Positions 9,879 through 17,864 of a stretch of DNA of 40,671 nucleotides are shown here, piece after piece. Below the pieces are notes generated by a model, which worked only from the letters and a program-made list of their open reading frames with translations, had not been told where the DNA came from and did not search any database. Position 1 is the stretch's first letter; the number at the start of each line of letters is the position of its first letter. The stretch comes from Novosphingobium sp. (lineage in GTDB: Bacteria > Pseudomonadota > Alphaproteobacteria > Sphingomonadales > Sphingomonadaceae). The stretch covers positions 1 to 40,671 of the forward strand of contig JACDQK010000122.1 of NCBI GenBank assembly GCA_015657645.1, given 5' to 3'. The position numbers and the translations under genes are program-made.

Positions 9879-10315
9879 TCGCCCAGACCATCCAGCTCGC
9901 CCTCGCGCCGGTCTTTGTGCTGGTGGCAATCGGCAACATCTTGAACCTGCTATCGACCCGGCTCGGCCGGATTGTCGACCGCTCACGCCATTTGCAGGAA
10001 CGCCACACCGCCACCAGCGGCGCGGATCACGATGCCGTGGTGATCGAGATGCGGGCGATTGCCCAGCGTATCCACCTGATCACCCGGGCTATCTTCGTGA
10101 TGGTGCTGAGCGGCCTGACCATCGGGGTAACGGTCGCCGTGCTATTCCTCGAAGAGATGGTGGCCGTGCGCCTGCAATTCGTGGCGGCGGCGCTGTTCCT
10201 CGTTGCCATCGGCCTCTTGATGTGGGGGCTGCTGCTGTTCCTGCGCGAGACGCGGGTCGCCTCAGCGCAGCTGCGCATTCCCAAAAGCCTGCTGGAACTG
10301 GAACGCGAGCTCTAG
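9875..10315 (+). CDS. DUF2721 family membrane protein
   Basis: 146-residue inner-membrane protein of the DUF2721 type: a short N-terminal hydrophobic segment ([19 protein letters not shown]), a charged stretch with RIVDRSR, then two strong hydrophobic helices at about residues 67-90 and 96-122 ([35 protein letters not shown]). Its function is not known. The start codon overlaps the acs stop (ATGA), so it is probably made from the same transcript. It converges on the PHA-granule-type gene and shares the four bases CTAG with its stop codon. Confidence 0.82.
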   Translation: MIAQTIQLALAPVFVLVAIGNILNLLSTRLGRIVDRSRHLQERHTATSGADHDAVVIEMRAIAQRIHLITRAIFVMVLSGLTIGVTVAVLFLEEMVAVRLQFVAAALFLVAIGLLMWGLLLFLRETRVASAQLRIPKSLLELEREL

Positions 10316-10605
10316 CTCAGCAGCTTGCGGCCCTTGGCTTCGATCTGGCTGCGGATCATCGGTTCGACGAAGCTCAGCGCGGCTGGCAGTTCGACGGTGA
10401 AGGCCACTTCGCTTTCCCCCACCTCGATCGCGCCGGTCATTTCCTGACCCATGGCGCCGACGGTCAGGTTCATCTTGTCATCGCTCGCCCAGGCGGTGCT
10501 GACCGAGGCGAAGCCGGGGACGAAGTTGGCGATCTCACCCGAGCGTTCGCGCACCCGGCGGCGGGCTTCGTCCTTGCCGATCGAATGCGGGATCGCGATC
10601 CTCAC
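10312..10605 (-). CDS. PHA-system family protein (PHA_gran_rgn)
   Basis: 97-residue protein beginning MRIAIPHSIGKDEARRRV and containing VGAMGQEMTGAIEVGE, which matches the small family annotated as polyhydroxyalkanoic acid system or granule-region proteins. The family is small and its biochemical role is unclear; no PHA synthase or phasin gene is in the window. The start is GTG, overlapping the TGA of the upstream gene (GTGA), so it is the last gene of the TelA - XpaC-like operon. This is an unexpected partner for a PHA-associated protein. Confidence 0.72.
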   Translation of the reverse strand: MRIAIPHSIGKDEARRRVRERSGEIANFVPGFASVSTAWASDDKMNLTVGAMGQEMTGAIEVGESEVAFTVELPAALSFVEPMIRSQIEAKGRKLLS

Positions 10606-11342
10606 TGGGAACTCTCCCCTTCAGGGCCCGCGCCGTACTTGTAATCGAGGTAGCGGGTCTTGATCGCCAGGTTGTCGATCGCGCCGCTGGCGAGCTGGCG
10701 GGTCACGCTGTCGATCTCGGTGCTGATCTTGCCCAGGCTGTCGACCAGGTGCTGGTCAGGGCTGCCGCCGCCCTGGCCTTCGCCGCGCAGATGGCGCGGG
10801 ATCGAGGTATAGGTGGAAATCAGTTCGGGCAGGTGATCGCCCACCAGCTTGCGCACTTCGAGCGCAGCCGGGGCATTGTCGGTCAGCCCGTCAAGCTGGC
10901 TGCCCAGCGCATCAAGCTGCAGCCCGATCGTATCGACCAGCTGGACCGCCGGGGCGGGGAGCGCGGGGCGCTGGCTTTCGAGCCACAGCTCGGTCCGCCC
11001 GACCAGTGATTTGACGTCACTGCCGCGCAGCACGTCGCGGGTCGGGACCTTGACCCGCGAGAAGGCGATGAAGGCCGACATGGTTGCGAAAATTGCCAGC
11101 ATGGTCACCAGCACGCCGGTCACCCCGATCCCGTCCAGAATCAAGCCGGCGGTTGCTGCGGCGAGCACAATCGCCCCAACGGTTGCCACCGCCCGTTTGG
11201 TCTGGCGAATGGCATGTTCACGCTTGAGTGCGGCCGAGCGCCGTCCGATCGAATTGCGCCGCCCGCCGAAATCGCGGTTGTTGACCAGCGATCGCTTGGC
11301 GTCTCGCAGGATCAGGTCCGAATTGTGGGCCTCGCCGGGCAA
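10602..11342 (-). CDS. XpaC-like membrane protein (TelA partner)
   Basis: 246 residues. A basic N-terminus precedes two adjacent membrane helices (about residues 50-95, AVATVGAIVLAAATAGLIL and VLVTMLAIFATMSAFIAF), then a helical cytoplasmic domain rich in leucine heptads (VQLVDTIGLQLDALGSQLDG) that could form a coiled coil. It starts one base after the stop of the TelA-family gene. TelA-family proteins are often paired with XpaC ('5-bromo-4-chloroindolyl phosphate hydrolysis') proteins, and size, topology and context fit that, but sequence resemblance alone is modest. A role in membrane or envelope stress is inference. Confidence 0.6.
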   Translation of the reverse strand: MPGEAHNSDLILRDAKRSLVNNRDFGGRRNSIGRRSAALKREHAIRQTKRAVATVGAIVLAAATAGLILDGIGVTGVLVTMLAIFATMSAFIAFSRVKVPTRDVLRGSDVKSLVGRTELWLESQRPALPAPAVQLVDTIGLQLDALGSQLDGLTDNAPAALEVRKLVGDHLPELISTYTSIPRHLRGEGQGGGSPDQHLVDSLGKISTEIDSVTRQLASGAIDNLAIKTRYLDYKYGAGPEGESSQ

Positions 11343-11343
11343 A

Positions 11344-12555
11344 TCAGCCCTCCAGGCTCAGCAGGCTGGGCGCATCCGCCGCCTTGGCGGCCTGGGCGGC
11401 CCCTTCGGCGCGGGCGATATAGCCCTTGGACTTTTCGACCTCGGCGGTCAGCGTGGTGACCGTCTGCTTCATGTTTTCCAGCGCCTTCACCTTGAAGGTG
11501 TCGATGTTGTCCATCGTGTCGTAGATGTTCTGGAAGGCGCGCTGTAGCGTCTCGAGCGGGATCGTGCTCGATGCCGCCATCTCATGGATCTTGCCGGTCT
11601 GGTCGCGCAGCAGCGTGCCAGTCGAATCGATCAGGCCCGCGGTCGTTTCGTTGAGCGCGGTGACCTGCTGCAGCACCAGCCGCTGGTTGGCCATGGCCTG
11701 GGCCACGGTCACAGCCGTGCGCAGCGCGGCGACGGTGGTGGTGCTGGCGCGGTCGACGCCCTTGACCAGTTCGACGTTGTTCTTCTTGACCAGGTCGAGC
11801 GCGAGGTAGCCTTGCACCGACACGGCCATTTGCGTCAGCAGGTCCTGGGTGCGCTGGCGGACGTAGAACAGCGCGGTTTCGCGGATCGCCTTGGCCTTGG
11901 TGGGATCGGTCGCGTCGAGATCTGCGGCCTTTTCCTCCAGCTTGGTGTCAAGCGCGCGGCTGATGTGGATCATCTGCTCCAGCGCGCCCATCGCTTCCCA
12001 CAGCTTCTGGCGCTCCACGTCGATCGCGGCATTGTCCATCAGCAGCTCGTCCTTGCCGGACGAGAGGTGGCCAAGCACCGCCTGGATATGGCCCTGCGCG
12101 CTCTCATAGGACTGGAAGTAGCGCTTCATCGAATTGCCGAAGGGAATGATGCCCAGGATTTTGCGGCCCTTGGACAGCTTGCCCTGCTTGCCGGGATCGA
12201 GCGCTTCGACCGTGCGGCGCAGCTCGGCCAGATTGGCGCCGACGCCCGAATCCTTGTCCATTGCGCGGACCGGACGATCGAGGAAGCGGTTGCTCATCCC
12301 CGATGCGGTCATGATTTCCTTGCGGCCCATGTTGGTGATCTGATCGACCTTCTTGCCGAACTCGGGCGAATTGGCGTCAGAGGCGAGCAGATCGTTCACG
12401 AAGGCATCGACCCGCTGATCCAGCTTGGACTTGGCGTCCTCGGCCACCGGGACCAGCCCGACCGCTTGCTCGGGGGCAACCACCGGCACCGGATCGGGCG
12501 GGGTCAGGGTGATCGTGGGGGCAGCAGTCTCGGTCGTGGTCGGCGTGGTGGCCAT
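11344..12555 (-). CDS. TelA family 'toxic anion resistance' protein
   Basis: About 403 residues, helical and cytoplasmic. The start at 12555 (MATTPTTTE) is preferred; a longer frame to 12666 would add a cysteine-rich segment not like the family. After a Pro/Thr-rich leader come family segments NMGRKEIMTASGMSNRFLDRP, LAELRRTVEALDP and IIPFGNSMKRYFQSYESAQGHI, followed by long coiled-coil-forming helices. TelA proteins were named for tellurite resistance but their molecular role is unresolved. First gene of an operon with the XpaC-like and PHA-type genes. The 125 bases upstream contain an inverted repeat (CACAG at 12608-12612 with CTGTG at 12619-12623) but no convincing promoter. Confidence 0.86.
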   Translation of the reverse strand: MATTPTTTETAAPTITLTPPDPVPVVAPEQAVGLVPVAEDAKSKLDQRVDAFVNDLLASDANSPEFGKKVDQITNMGRKEIMTASGMSNRFLDRPVRAMDKDSGVGANLAELRRTVEALDPGKQGKLSKGRKILGIIPFGNSMKRYFQSYESAQGHIQAVLGHLSSGKDELLMDNAAIDVERQKLWEAMGALEQMIHISRALDTKLEEKAADLDATDPTKAKAIRETALFYVRQRTQDLLTQMAVSVQGYLALDLVKKNNVELVKGVDRASTTTVAALRTAVTVAQAMANQRLVLQQVTALNETTAGLIDSTGTLLRDQTGKIHEMAASSTIPLETLQRAFQNIYDTMDNIDTFKVKALENMKQTVTTLTAEVEKSKGYIARAEGAAQAAKAADAPSLLSLEG

Positions 12556-12680
12556 GGGGCTAATCCCGTGTTTGCAAAAGCTATGGCCAACATGGGATGT
12601 ATTGCCGCACAGTTCAAGCTGTGTTGTGATGCTAATACAGAAGCGCGGATTTCCGCCACGCAGCAACCGTTTGGGACGGA

Positions 12681-12938
12681 TCAGCCCCCCAGCAGACGCG
12701 CCAATCGGCCCGGCTTCTTGGTCGGCGGGGTCTGACCGGTGATCTGGAACAGGTAATTTGCCAGCAGCACGGCCTGGCTGGCCGTCATCACGATATGATG
12801 GTTGTCGAGCTCATCGCTCTTGAGCTGGCGGGTCGATTGCACGGTCTGAAGCTTGAGATCGAGCTTGTCGGCAAAGCTGGCGTGTGACCAGCCCACCAGG
12901 ATACCATAGTCATTCCGATCGTCCGGATCGCGATTCAT
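12681..12938 (-). CDS. Small hypothetical protein
   Basis: 85 residues, beginning MNRDPDDRNDYGILVGWSHA and ending in a basic tail KKPGRLARLLGG. No signal peptide or membrane helix; the middle (DNHHIVMTASQAVLLANYLFQ) looks like a mixed alpha/beta fold. I do not recognise the family. It lies between the FAAL gene and the TelA operon on the same strand, 119 bases after the FAAL stop and behind a hairpin, so it probably has its own promoter. Coding status rests on an open frame with an ATG start, native-like composition and sensible protein character. Confidence 0.6.
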   Translation of the reverse strand: MNRDPDDRNDYGILVGWSHASFADKLDLKLQTVQSTRQLKSDELDNHHIVMTASQAVLLANYLFQITGQTPPTKKPGRLARLLGG

Positions 12939-13008
12939 CGCGGCGTTCCCCTGTTCCCCCTCTGCGACCTTGTCCTTAGCCTAATCAGCTAACCGCGAAA
13001 TGCAAAGC

Positions 13009-13039
13009 GCCGCGCCGCCCCGAAACGGGACAGCGCGGC
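13009..13039 (-). terminator. Hairpin after the fatty-acyl-AMP ligase gene
   Basis: GCCGCGC (13009-13015) pairs with GCGCGGC (13033-13039), with an inner CCCG/CGGG stem around an AAA loop. On the minus strand it follows the FAAL stop by about 20 bases and is followed by GCTTTGCATTT, a weak T-rich tail. Probable transcription terminator. Confidence 0.6.
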
Positions 13040-13057
13040 ACTGGAATGCGTGAGCGG

Positions 13058-14835
13058 TCAGGCGGCGAGCTGGATCGGCGCGATTTCGCCCGACAGGTAC
13101 TGCTTCTTCGCCTTGGCGCGGCTGAGCTTGCCCGAGCTGGTGCGCGGCAGGGTGCGCGGCGGGACCAGTTCGACAATCGCAGGGTGGCCCAGGATCGCGC
13201 GGACCTTGTCGCGGATCGTGTCGTGCAGCTTCTGCCGCTCGACCGGATCGGACACGCGGCAGTGGACCAGCACGGCCACTTCTTCCTCGCCCGTCTCACT
13301 CTCGACCGAGAAGGCGGCGATGTCGCCATGGTTGAAGCCGGGCAGCTGTTCCACGGCCCATTCGATATCCTGGGGCCAGTGGTTCTTGCCGTTGATGATG
13401 ATCATGTCCTTGGCGCGGCCGACAATGAACAGATAGCCATCGACCATGTAGCCCATGTCGCCAGTATCGAGCCAGCCATCGACCAGACAGGCGGCAGTCG
13501 ATTCCGGATCGCGGAAGTAGGAGTGCATGACCGAGGGGCCTTGCACCACACCTTGCCGATGTGGTGATCGGGCAGGGCCTCGCCGCGCTCGTTGCGGACC
13601 GCCAGGTCCATGTCCTTCACGGCCTTGCCGCAGTTGACGATAGCGCGGTAGCGGGCCGGGCGGCTGAGATCGCGCGGGGTGCCCGACAGGCGCTCTTCCT
13701 CGACCAGTTCGACGCGGATTCCTTCGCCCGGCGGCATGATCGTGACCGCCAGGGTCGCTTCGGCGAGGCCATAGGAGGGCAGGAACGCGCTGGCCTTGAA
13801 CCCGGCGGGGGCAAAGGCGTTGACGAAGTTCTGCATCACGTCCGGGCGGATCATGTCGGCCCCGTTGCCGGCGATGCGCCAGCGCGACAGGTCGAAGCGC
13901 TCGGTCACGTTGCTCTGGCTCGAGATGCGGCGGGCGCAGATGTCATAGCCGAAGGTCGGCGAATAGCTGCAGGACATGCCCTTGTTGCGGGTGATCAGGT
14001 CCAGCCAGGCCAGCGGACGGCGGGCGAAATCCTCGGTCTTGAGGTAGTCGGCCGAAACCTGGTTGGCGATCATCGACAGGAAGCAGCCGACCAGGCCCAT
14101 GTCGTGATACCACGGCAACCAGCTGATGCAGCGATCGTCCTGGGTGAACTGCATGCCGTGGGCATGGCCGCTGAGGTTGTTGAGCAGCGCTTCGTGGGTC
14201 ACCGCCACGCCATGCGGGAAGCGGGTCGAGCCGCTGGAATACTGCAGATAGCAGATGTCGTCCGGGCTGGCCTTGGTCAGCTCGCACGGCACGGCGGGCG
14301 CTTGCGCAAAGTCTTCCCAGGCGATGCCGTCGCAGCGCCCGGTCCGGGCTTCCTGCCGCTTGGCGGCGGCGCCGGCCATCTCGGCGATCTCACCCGGGTA
14401 GAACAGCACCTTGGGGTCAGAGCTTTGCAGCTGAACCGCCAGCTGATCGATATAGCCTTCCTTGCCGCCAAAGCTGGTCGGCAGCGGCAGCGGCACTGGC
14501 CAGGCGCCGGCATAGACCGCGCCGCAGAACAGTGCGGCAAAGTCCGGCCCGGTTTCGGCGACCAGCGCGACCCGGTCACCCTTGCCGATCCCCATCGCGA
14601 TCAGGCGGTAGGCCATATCAATCGCGTCGCGGCGCAGTTCGCTGAACGGATAGACCCGGATCAGCGTGCCGCGCGGATCGTGAAAGTTCAGGCCGCGCGC
14701 GCCTTGCGCGGCATAATCGATCGCATCGCCGAAAGTGGCAAAGTTCGAATAGCGGCGCGGGTGCGCGTCATAATTGGGCGTCGGCACAAGGCCTTCAGCC
14801 GTCGCGGCACTCGCCAGGGTGGCGGCATCAGTCAT
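13058..14835 (-). CDS. Fatty-acyl-AMP ligase (apparent frameshift)
   Basis: Adenylate-forming enzyme of the FAAL/FadD type: fatty acid + ATP to acyl-AMP, usually passed to an acyl carrier protein. About 590 residues. Visible are the P-loop YLQYSSGSTRFPHGVAVTH, WLPWYHDMGLVG, the FAAL-like SYSPTFGYDICARR, PSYGLAEATLAV, and in the C-terminal domain DGWLDTGDMGYMVDGYLFIVGRAKDMIIINGKN-type segments with a late PRTSSGKLSR. The frame breaks near 13540: restoring one G gives WCKGPSVMHSYF. It is divergent from recX across 133 bases. No acyl carrier protein, polyketide synthase or thioesterase gene is adjacent, so its product and acceptor are unknown. Confidence 0.88.
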
Positions 14836-14968
14836 TCAAAATAACCCGTCTTTCCAACCGGATGCGCCGTTTTTCGGCGTCAAACGCGTCCCCAATTGTC
14901 TGGGCGGGTCCCTGATAGCCCACCCGCACCCTTTCCCAATCGCCCGACAGTGTGGCACGAATAGGGCA

Positions 14969-15538
14969 ATGTCGTTCCAGCCCGCCTCGCAATCGGCCCG
15001 CGGACCACGCGAACGCCGCGTGCCGCGCCCGCTCGATACGGTGCGGCTGAACGAGCTGGCGCTGTCCTATCTCGCCCGGTTTGCGACCTCCGCCGCCAAG
15101 CTCGAGGCCTATCTGCGCCGCAAGCTGCGCGAACGCGGCTGGGAGGGTGAGGGCGATCCGCCGGTCGCCGCCGTGGTCGAACGCTGCGTTGCGGCCGGCT
15201 ATGTCGATGATGAAGTCTATGCCCGCGCGAAAGCCGGCAGCCTGCGCCGTCGCGGCTATGGTGAGCGGCGGGTCGACCAGTCGCTCAGCGCCGCCGGGAT
15301 CGCGGCCGATCTGCGCGAGGATGTCCGCGGCTCGGCACAGGAGGCCCGGCAGGCGGCAGCTGCGCTGGCGCGCAAGCGGCGGCTGGGCCCTTACGGCGCG
15401 CCGCCAGCCGATCGCGCGGCCCGCGAGAAACAGATTGCCGTGCTGCTGCGCGCCGGGCACCGGCTGGACATCGCCCGGCAGGTGGTGGAAACCGGGACGA
15501 TCGCCGGGCTGGAGGCCTGGGCCGAGGAGGAAGATTGA
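14969..15538 (+). CDS. recX: Regulatory protein RecX
   Basis: 189-residue basic protein of the RecX family, which binds RecA filaments and limits recombinase activity. The tandem three-helix character is visible: LNELALSYLARFATSAAKLEAYLRRKL, then AAVVERCVAAGYVDDEVYARAKAGSLRRRGYGERRVDQSL, both hallmarks of RecX. The ATG at 14969 is used; the open frame extends further upstream but through sequence antisense to the FAAL start. recA is not in the window, which is common outside gamma-proteobacteria. Its stop overlaps the next start (TGATG), so it is coupled to the DUF192 gene. Confidence 0.85.
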   Translation: MSFQPASQSARGPRERRVPRPLDTVRLNELALSYLARFATSAAKLEAYLRRKLRERGWEGEGDPPVAAVVERCVAAGYVDDEVYARAKAGSLRRRGYGERRVDQSLSAAGIAADLREDVRGSAQEARQAAAALARKRRLGPYGAPPADRAAREKQIAVLLRAGHRLDIARQVVETGTIAGLEAWAEEED

Positions 15539-16011
15539 TGCGCCACCTGCTGTTCGCCGTGCTCGCCGCCACGCTGGTTGCCTGTTCGCCCGGGGCCGGC
15601 GGCGCGGCACCGGCTGCCAGCAAGGCGGCTCATCCCGAATCCGGGCTGGAGGTCATTCCGCTGACCGTCACCAGCGCCAGCGGCGTCCATCGCTTCAAGG
15701 TCGAAGTGGCCGGCTCGGCGATGGAGCAGGCCAAGGGGCTGATGTTCCGCACCAAGCTGGGCCCGGACGAAGGCATGATCTTCCCGATGAGCCCGCCGCG
15801 CGGGGCCAGCTTCTGGATGAAGAACACGGTCATCTCGCTCGACCTGATCTTCATCGCGCCGGACGGGCGGATCAGCAACATTGCCGCCAATGCCGTGCCC
15901 TACAACCTGGCGCCGCTGACCTCGATCGGCCCGGTCAAGGGCGTGCTCGAGATCCCCGGCGGCCGCGCCGCCGAACTTGGCATCGCCCCGGGGGACAAGG
16001 TGGCATGGTAG
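15538..16011 (+). CDS. DUF192 family lipoprotein
   Basis: 157-residue protein with a lipoprotein signal: MRHLLFAVLAATLVAC then serine, so cysteine would be lipidated. The mature part is the DUF192 domain: EVAGSAMEQAKGLMFRTKLG, then GMIFPM, SFWMKNTVISLDLIFI and VLEIPGGRAAELGIAPGD. The family's function is unknown; it forms a compact secreted or periplasmic fold. The ATG at 15538 overlaps the recX stop by one base; a TTG one codon earlier is possible. NDUFA12 follows 38 bases downstream. Confidence 0.85.
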   Translation: MRHLLFAVLAATLVACSPGAGGAAPAASKAAHPESGLEVIPLTVTSASGVHRFKVEVAGSAMEQAKGLMFRTKLGPDEGMIFPMSPPRGASFWMKNTVISLDLIFIAPDGRISNIAANAVPYNLAPLTSIGPVKGVLEIPGGRAAELGIAPGDKVAW

Positions 16012-16049
16012 TGCTTGCCCGCCCCGCCAACCAAGGCTAACGCGCGCCC

Positions 16050-16459
16050 ATGGGAATCCTTGGCAAGATCTTCACCTGGTGGGACGGCGCGACGATCGGG
16101 ACGCTGTTCAATTCCGCGCTGACCGGCGAGCAGGTCGGTACCGATGCGCAGGGCAACAAGTATTACCGCGCGAAGAAGGTCCGCACGGACGGGCCGTTTG
16201 CGGGGACCGAGCGCCGCTGGGTGATCTACAATGGTGCCAACGATGCCAGCCGCGTGCCGGCCGAATGGCACGGCTGGCTGCATCATTCCTATGATGGCGT
16301 GCCCGAAAGCCACCTGCCGCCGGCGCGGATCTGGGAAGTGGATTACACCCCCAACGCCACCGGCACGGCCCAGGCCTATCGTCCGCAGGCGCGCTGGAAC
16401 GCGGCGGCAAGCGGGCGGCAGCGACCGGCGATTACGAGGCCTGGAGCCCGGACGCCTGA
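16050..16459 (+). CDS. NDUFA12-type complex I accessory subunit (apparent frameshift)
   Basis: Homologue of NADH:ubiquinone oxidoreductase subunit NDUFA12 (B17.2), found in Alphaproteobacteria and mitochondria. Family segments: KIFTWWDGATIGTLFNS, GTDAQGNKYYRAK, RRWVIYNGANDASRVPAEWHGWLHH and the signature WEVDYTPNATGTAQAYRP. Reading without correction runs into a basic, atypical tail through the next gene's start. Restoring one G in CAGGC at 16387-16391 yields GALERGGKRAAATGDYEAWSPDA and a stop at 16457-16459, two bases before the next ATG, which is the expected C-terminus. The NDUFA12 - DUF2155 - aat neighbourhood is characteristic of Alphaproteobacteria. Confidence 0.88.
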
Positions 16460-16461
16460 TC

Positions 16462-17082
16462 ATGCGGCGCCTGCTTGCGCCCGGCCTGGTCCTCTTGCTG
16501 GCCGCCTGCGGCAGCAGCGATGAGCCCGATGCTGCGGCGACCGACATTCCCGACGCTGTCGCTGCCCAGGCCAGCGTGCCGGCGGTAGAAAGCGAATATG
16601 GCACCCCGGTCAAGGACCGCGTTGCCACGCTCGGCCTGCTCAACAAGCGCAATAACATCACCCAGGACATCGTGCTCAAGTCCGGCGAAGCCCGCCGGAT
16701 TGGCAACGTCGTGGTGCGGCTCGCCACTTGCGAGCGGACCCTGCCGTGGGAACGCCCGGCCGAGACCGGGGCCTTCGTTCAGGTCTTCGTCGAGGAACGG
16801 GCCAATGCCGACAGCCAGCTGGCCTGGCGCAAGGTGTTCTCGGGCTGGCTATTCAAGAACGCGCCCTCGCTCAACGTGGTCGAGCACCCGGTCTATGACG
16901 TCTGGGTCAAGGACTGCGCAATGAAGTTCCCGGGCGAGGAAGACAGCCCCGCCGCTGCGGCATCGCCCAGCAGCGCGCAGAAAGCCGCAGGTAGCGCCAG
17001 CCCGGCGCCGTCGCCCTCGGCCACGCCCTCGGCCGCGCCATCGCCGGCACCCAAGGCGGCCGCCCCTTCGGTCGATCTCTGA
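16462..17082 (+). CDS. DUF2155 family lipoprotein
   Basis: 206 residues. The lipoprotein signal [19 protein letters not shown] is followed by an acidic linker and the DUF2155 domain: [40 protein letters not shown], then [27 protein letters not shown]. The C-terminal ~45 residues are a low-complexity Ala/Pro/Ser tail. Role unknown; the domain is confined largely to Alphaproteobacteria. It starts two bases after the corrected NDUFA12 stop. Its last 190 bases are antisense to the end of aat, and the overlap includes the conserved YDVWVKDC motif, not just the low-complexity tail. Confidence 0.85.
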   Translation: MRRLLAPGLVLLLAACGSSDEPDAAATDIPDAVAAQASVPAVESEYGTPVKDRVATLGLLNKRNNITQDIVLKSGEARRIGNVVVRLATCERTLPWERPAETGAFVQVFVEERANADSQLAWRKVFSGWLFKNAPSLNVVEHPVYDVWVKDCAMKFPGEEDSPAAAASPSSAQKAAGSASPAPSPSATPSAAPSPAPKAAAPSVDL

Positions 17083-17662
17083 GCCGCCTGCAGTAGGGTC
17101 AGATAGCGGGCCTGGCTGATCTCGATCGCGCCCATTGAGGCGAGGTGGTCGGTCATGAACTGGCAGTCGAGCAGCTCTGCCCCACCGCGCCGCAGCGCCG
17201 CGACCAACCAGGCCAGCGCCACTTTGAGGCATCGGGCACCCGGCTGAACATCGATTCGCCGCAGAACACCCGGTCGAACCCGACGCCATAGAGCCCGCCA
17301 ACCAGCGCTCCGTCCTGCCAGCACTCGATCGAGTGGGCCCGGCCCAGTTCGTGCAGGCGGTGATAGCTTGCCTCGATCCGGGCGCTGATCCAGGTCTCAC
17401 CCGATTCGCGGCGCGGGGCGGCGCAGGCCAGCATGACCGCGCCGAAATCGGCATTGCAGGTGACTTTAAAACGCCCACGGCGCAGCGTTCGGGCCAGTGA
17501 GCGCGAGCAGTTGAAGCCATCGAGCGGCAGGATCGCGCGGCGGCGCGGCTCGACCCAGAAGATCTCCGGATCGTCGCGCGCATCGGCCATCGGGAAGATC
17601 CCGCTGCGATAGGCCATCATCAGCAGGTCCGGCTCGATGATCTGGGCCACGGGTGCGTGCAT
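16893..17662 (-). CDS. aat: Leucyl/phenylalanyl-tRNA--protein transferase (apparent frameshift)
   Basis: Transfers Leu or Phe from tRNA to proteins with N-terminal Arg or Lys, marking them for ClpS/ClpAP degradation. Start at 17662 ([21 protein letters not shown], with the typical YRSGIFPM). Other hallmarks are [36 protein letters not shown] and [19 protein letters not shown]. The frame breaks near 17222; restoring one C on the plus strand joins [10 protein letters not shown] to [10 protein letters not shown]. After YLTLLQAAQ there is no stop until 16893, adding about 60 residues of Ala/Gly-rich sequence ending [15 protein letters not shown]. That tail lies antisense to the DUF2155 gene. I think similar tails occur in related species, but this needs an alignment; otherwise a lost stop is possible. 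Confidence 0.85.
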
Positions 17663-17748
17663 GGTGCGGGTTATAGCAGATAGCGCGGCCGGCGGGGACA
17701 AGTTCCTTGCCAACCGGCTTCGCCTGACCTAAGGGCCAGCGCGCCTGC

Positions 17749-17824
17749 AGGAGCGTAGCTCAGTTGGTAGAGCATCGGTCTCCAAAACCGAGGGCCGTGG
17801 GTTCGAGTCCCTCCGCTCCTGCCA
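17749..17824 (+). tRNA. tRNA-Trp (anticodon CCA)
   Basis: 76 bases forming a standard cloverleaf. The acceptor stem AGGAGCG (17749-17755) pairs with CGCTCCT (17814-17820), followed by G and an encoded CCA (17822-17824). The D-arm contains AGCTCAGTTGGTAGAGC, the anticodon loop TCTCCAAAA carries CCA at 17782-17784, and the T-loop is GTTCGAGTC. tRNA-Trp near secE-nusG is a common bacterial arrangement. Confidence 0.97.
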
Positions 17825-17864
17825 GCCTCTTCCGCCATCAAACTGAGCCGCTGATAGCTTGTCG

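Noticed and set aside
12608..12623. CACAG/CTGTG repeat upstream of the TelA-family gene as an operator.
   Set aside because: Five-base arms are common by chance and no promoter boxes fit around it.
14865..14879. CGCCG-TTTTT-CGGCG hairpin between FAAL and recX as a terminator.
   Set aside because: It lies in the 5' leader of FAAL between divergent genes, so there is no upstream transcript to end; it may be incidental.
16960..17080. Ala/Pro/Ser repeats at the end of the DUF2155 gene as a DNA repeat or CRISPR-like array.
   Set aside because: The repeats are irregular and in frame with a coding tail; there are no spacers.
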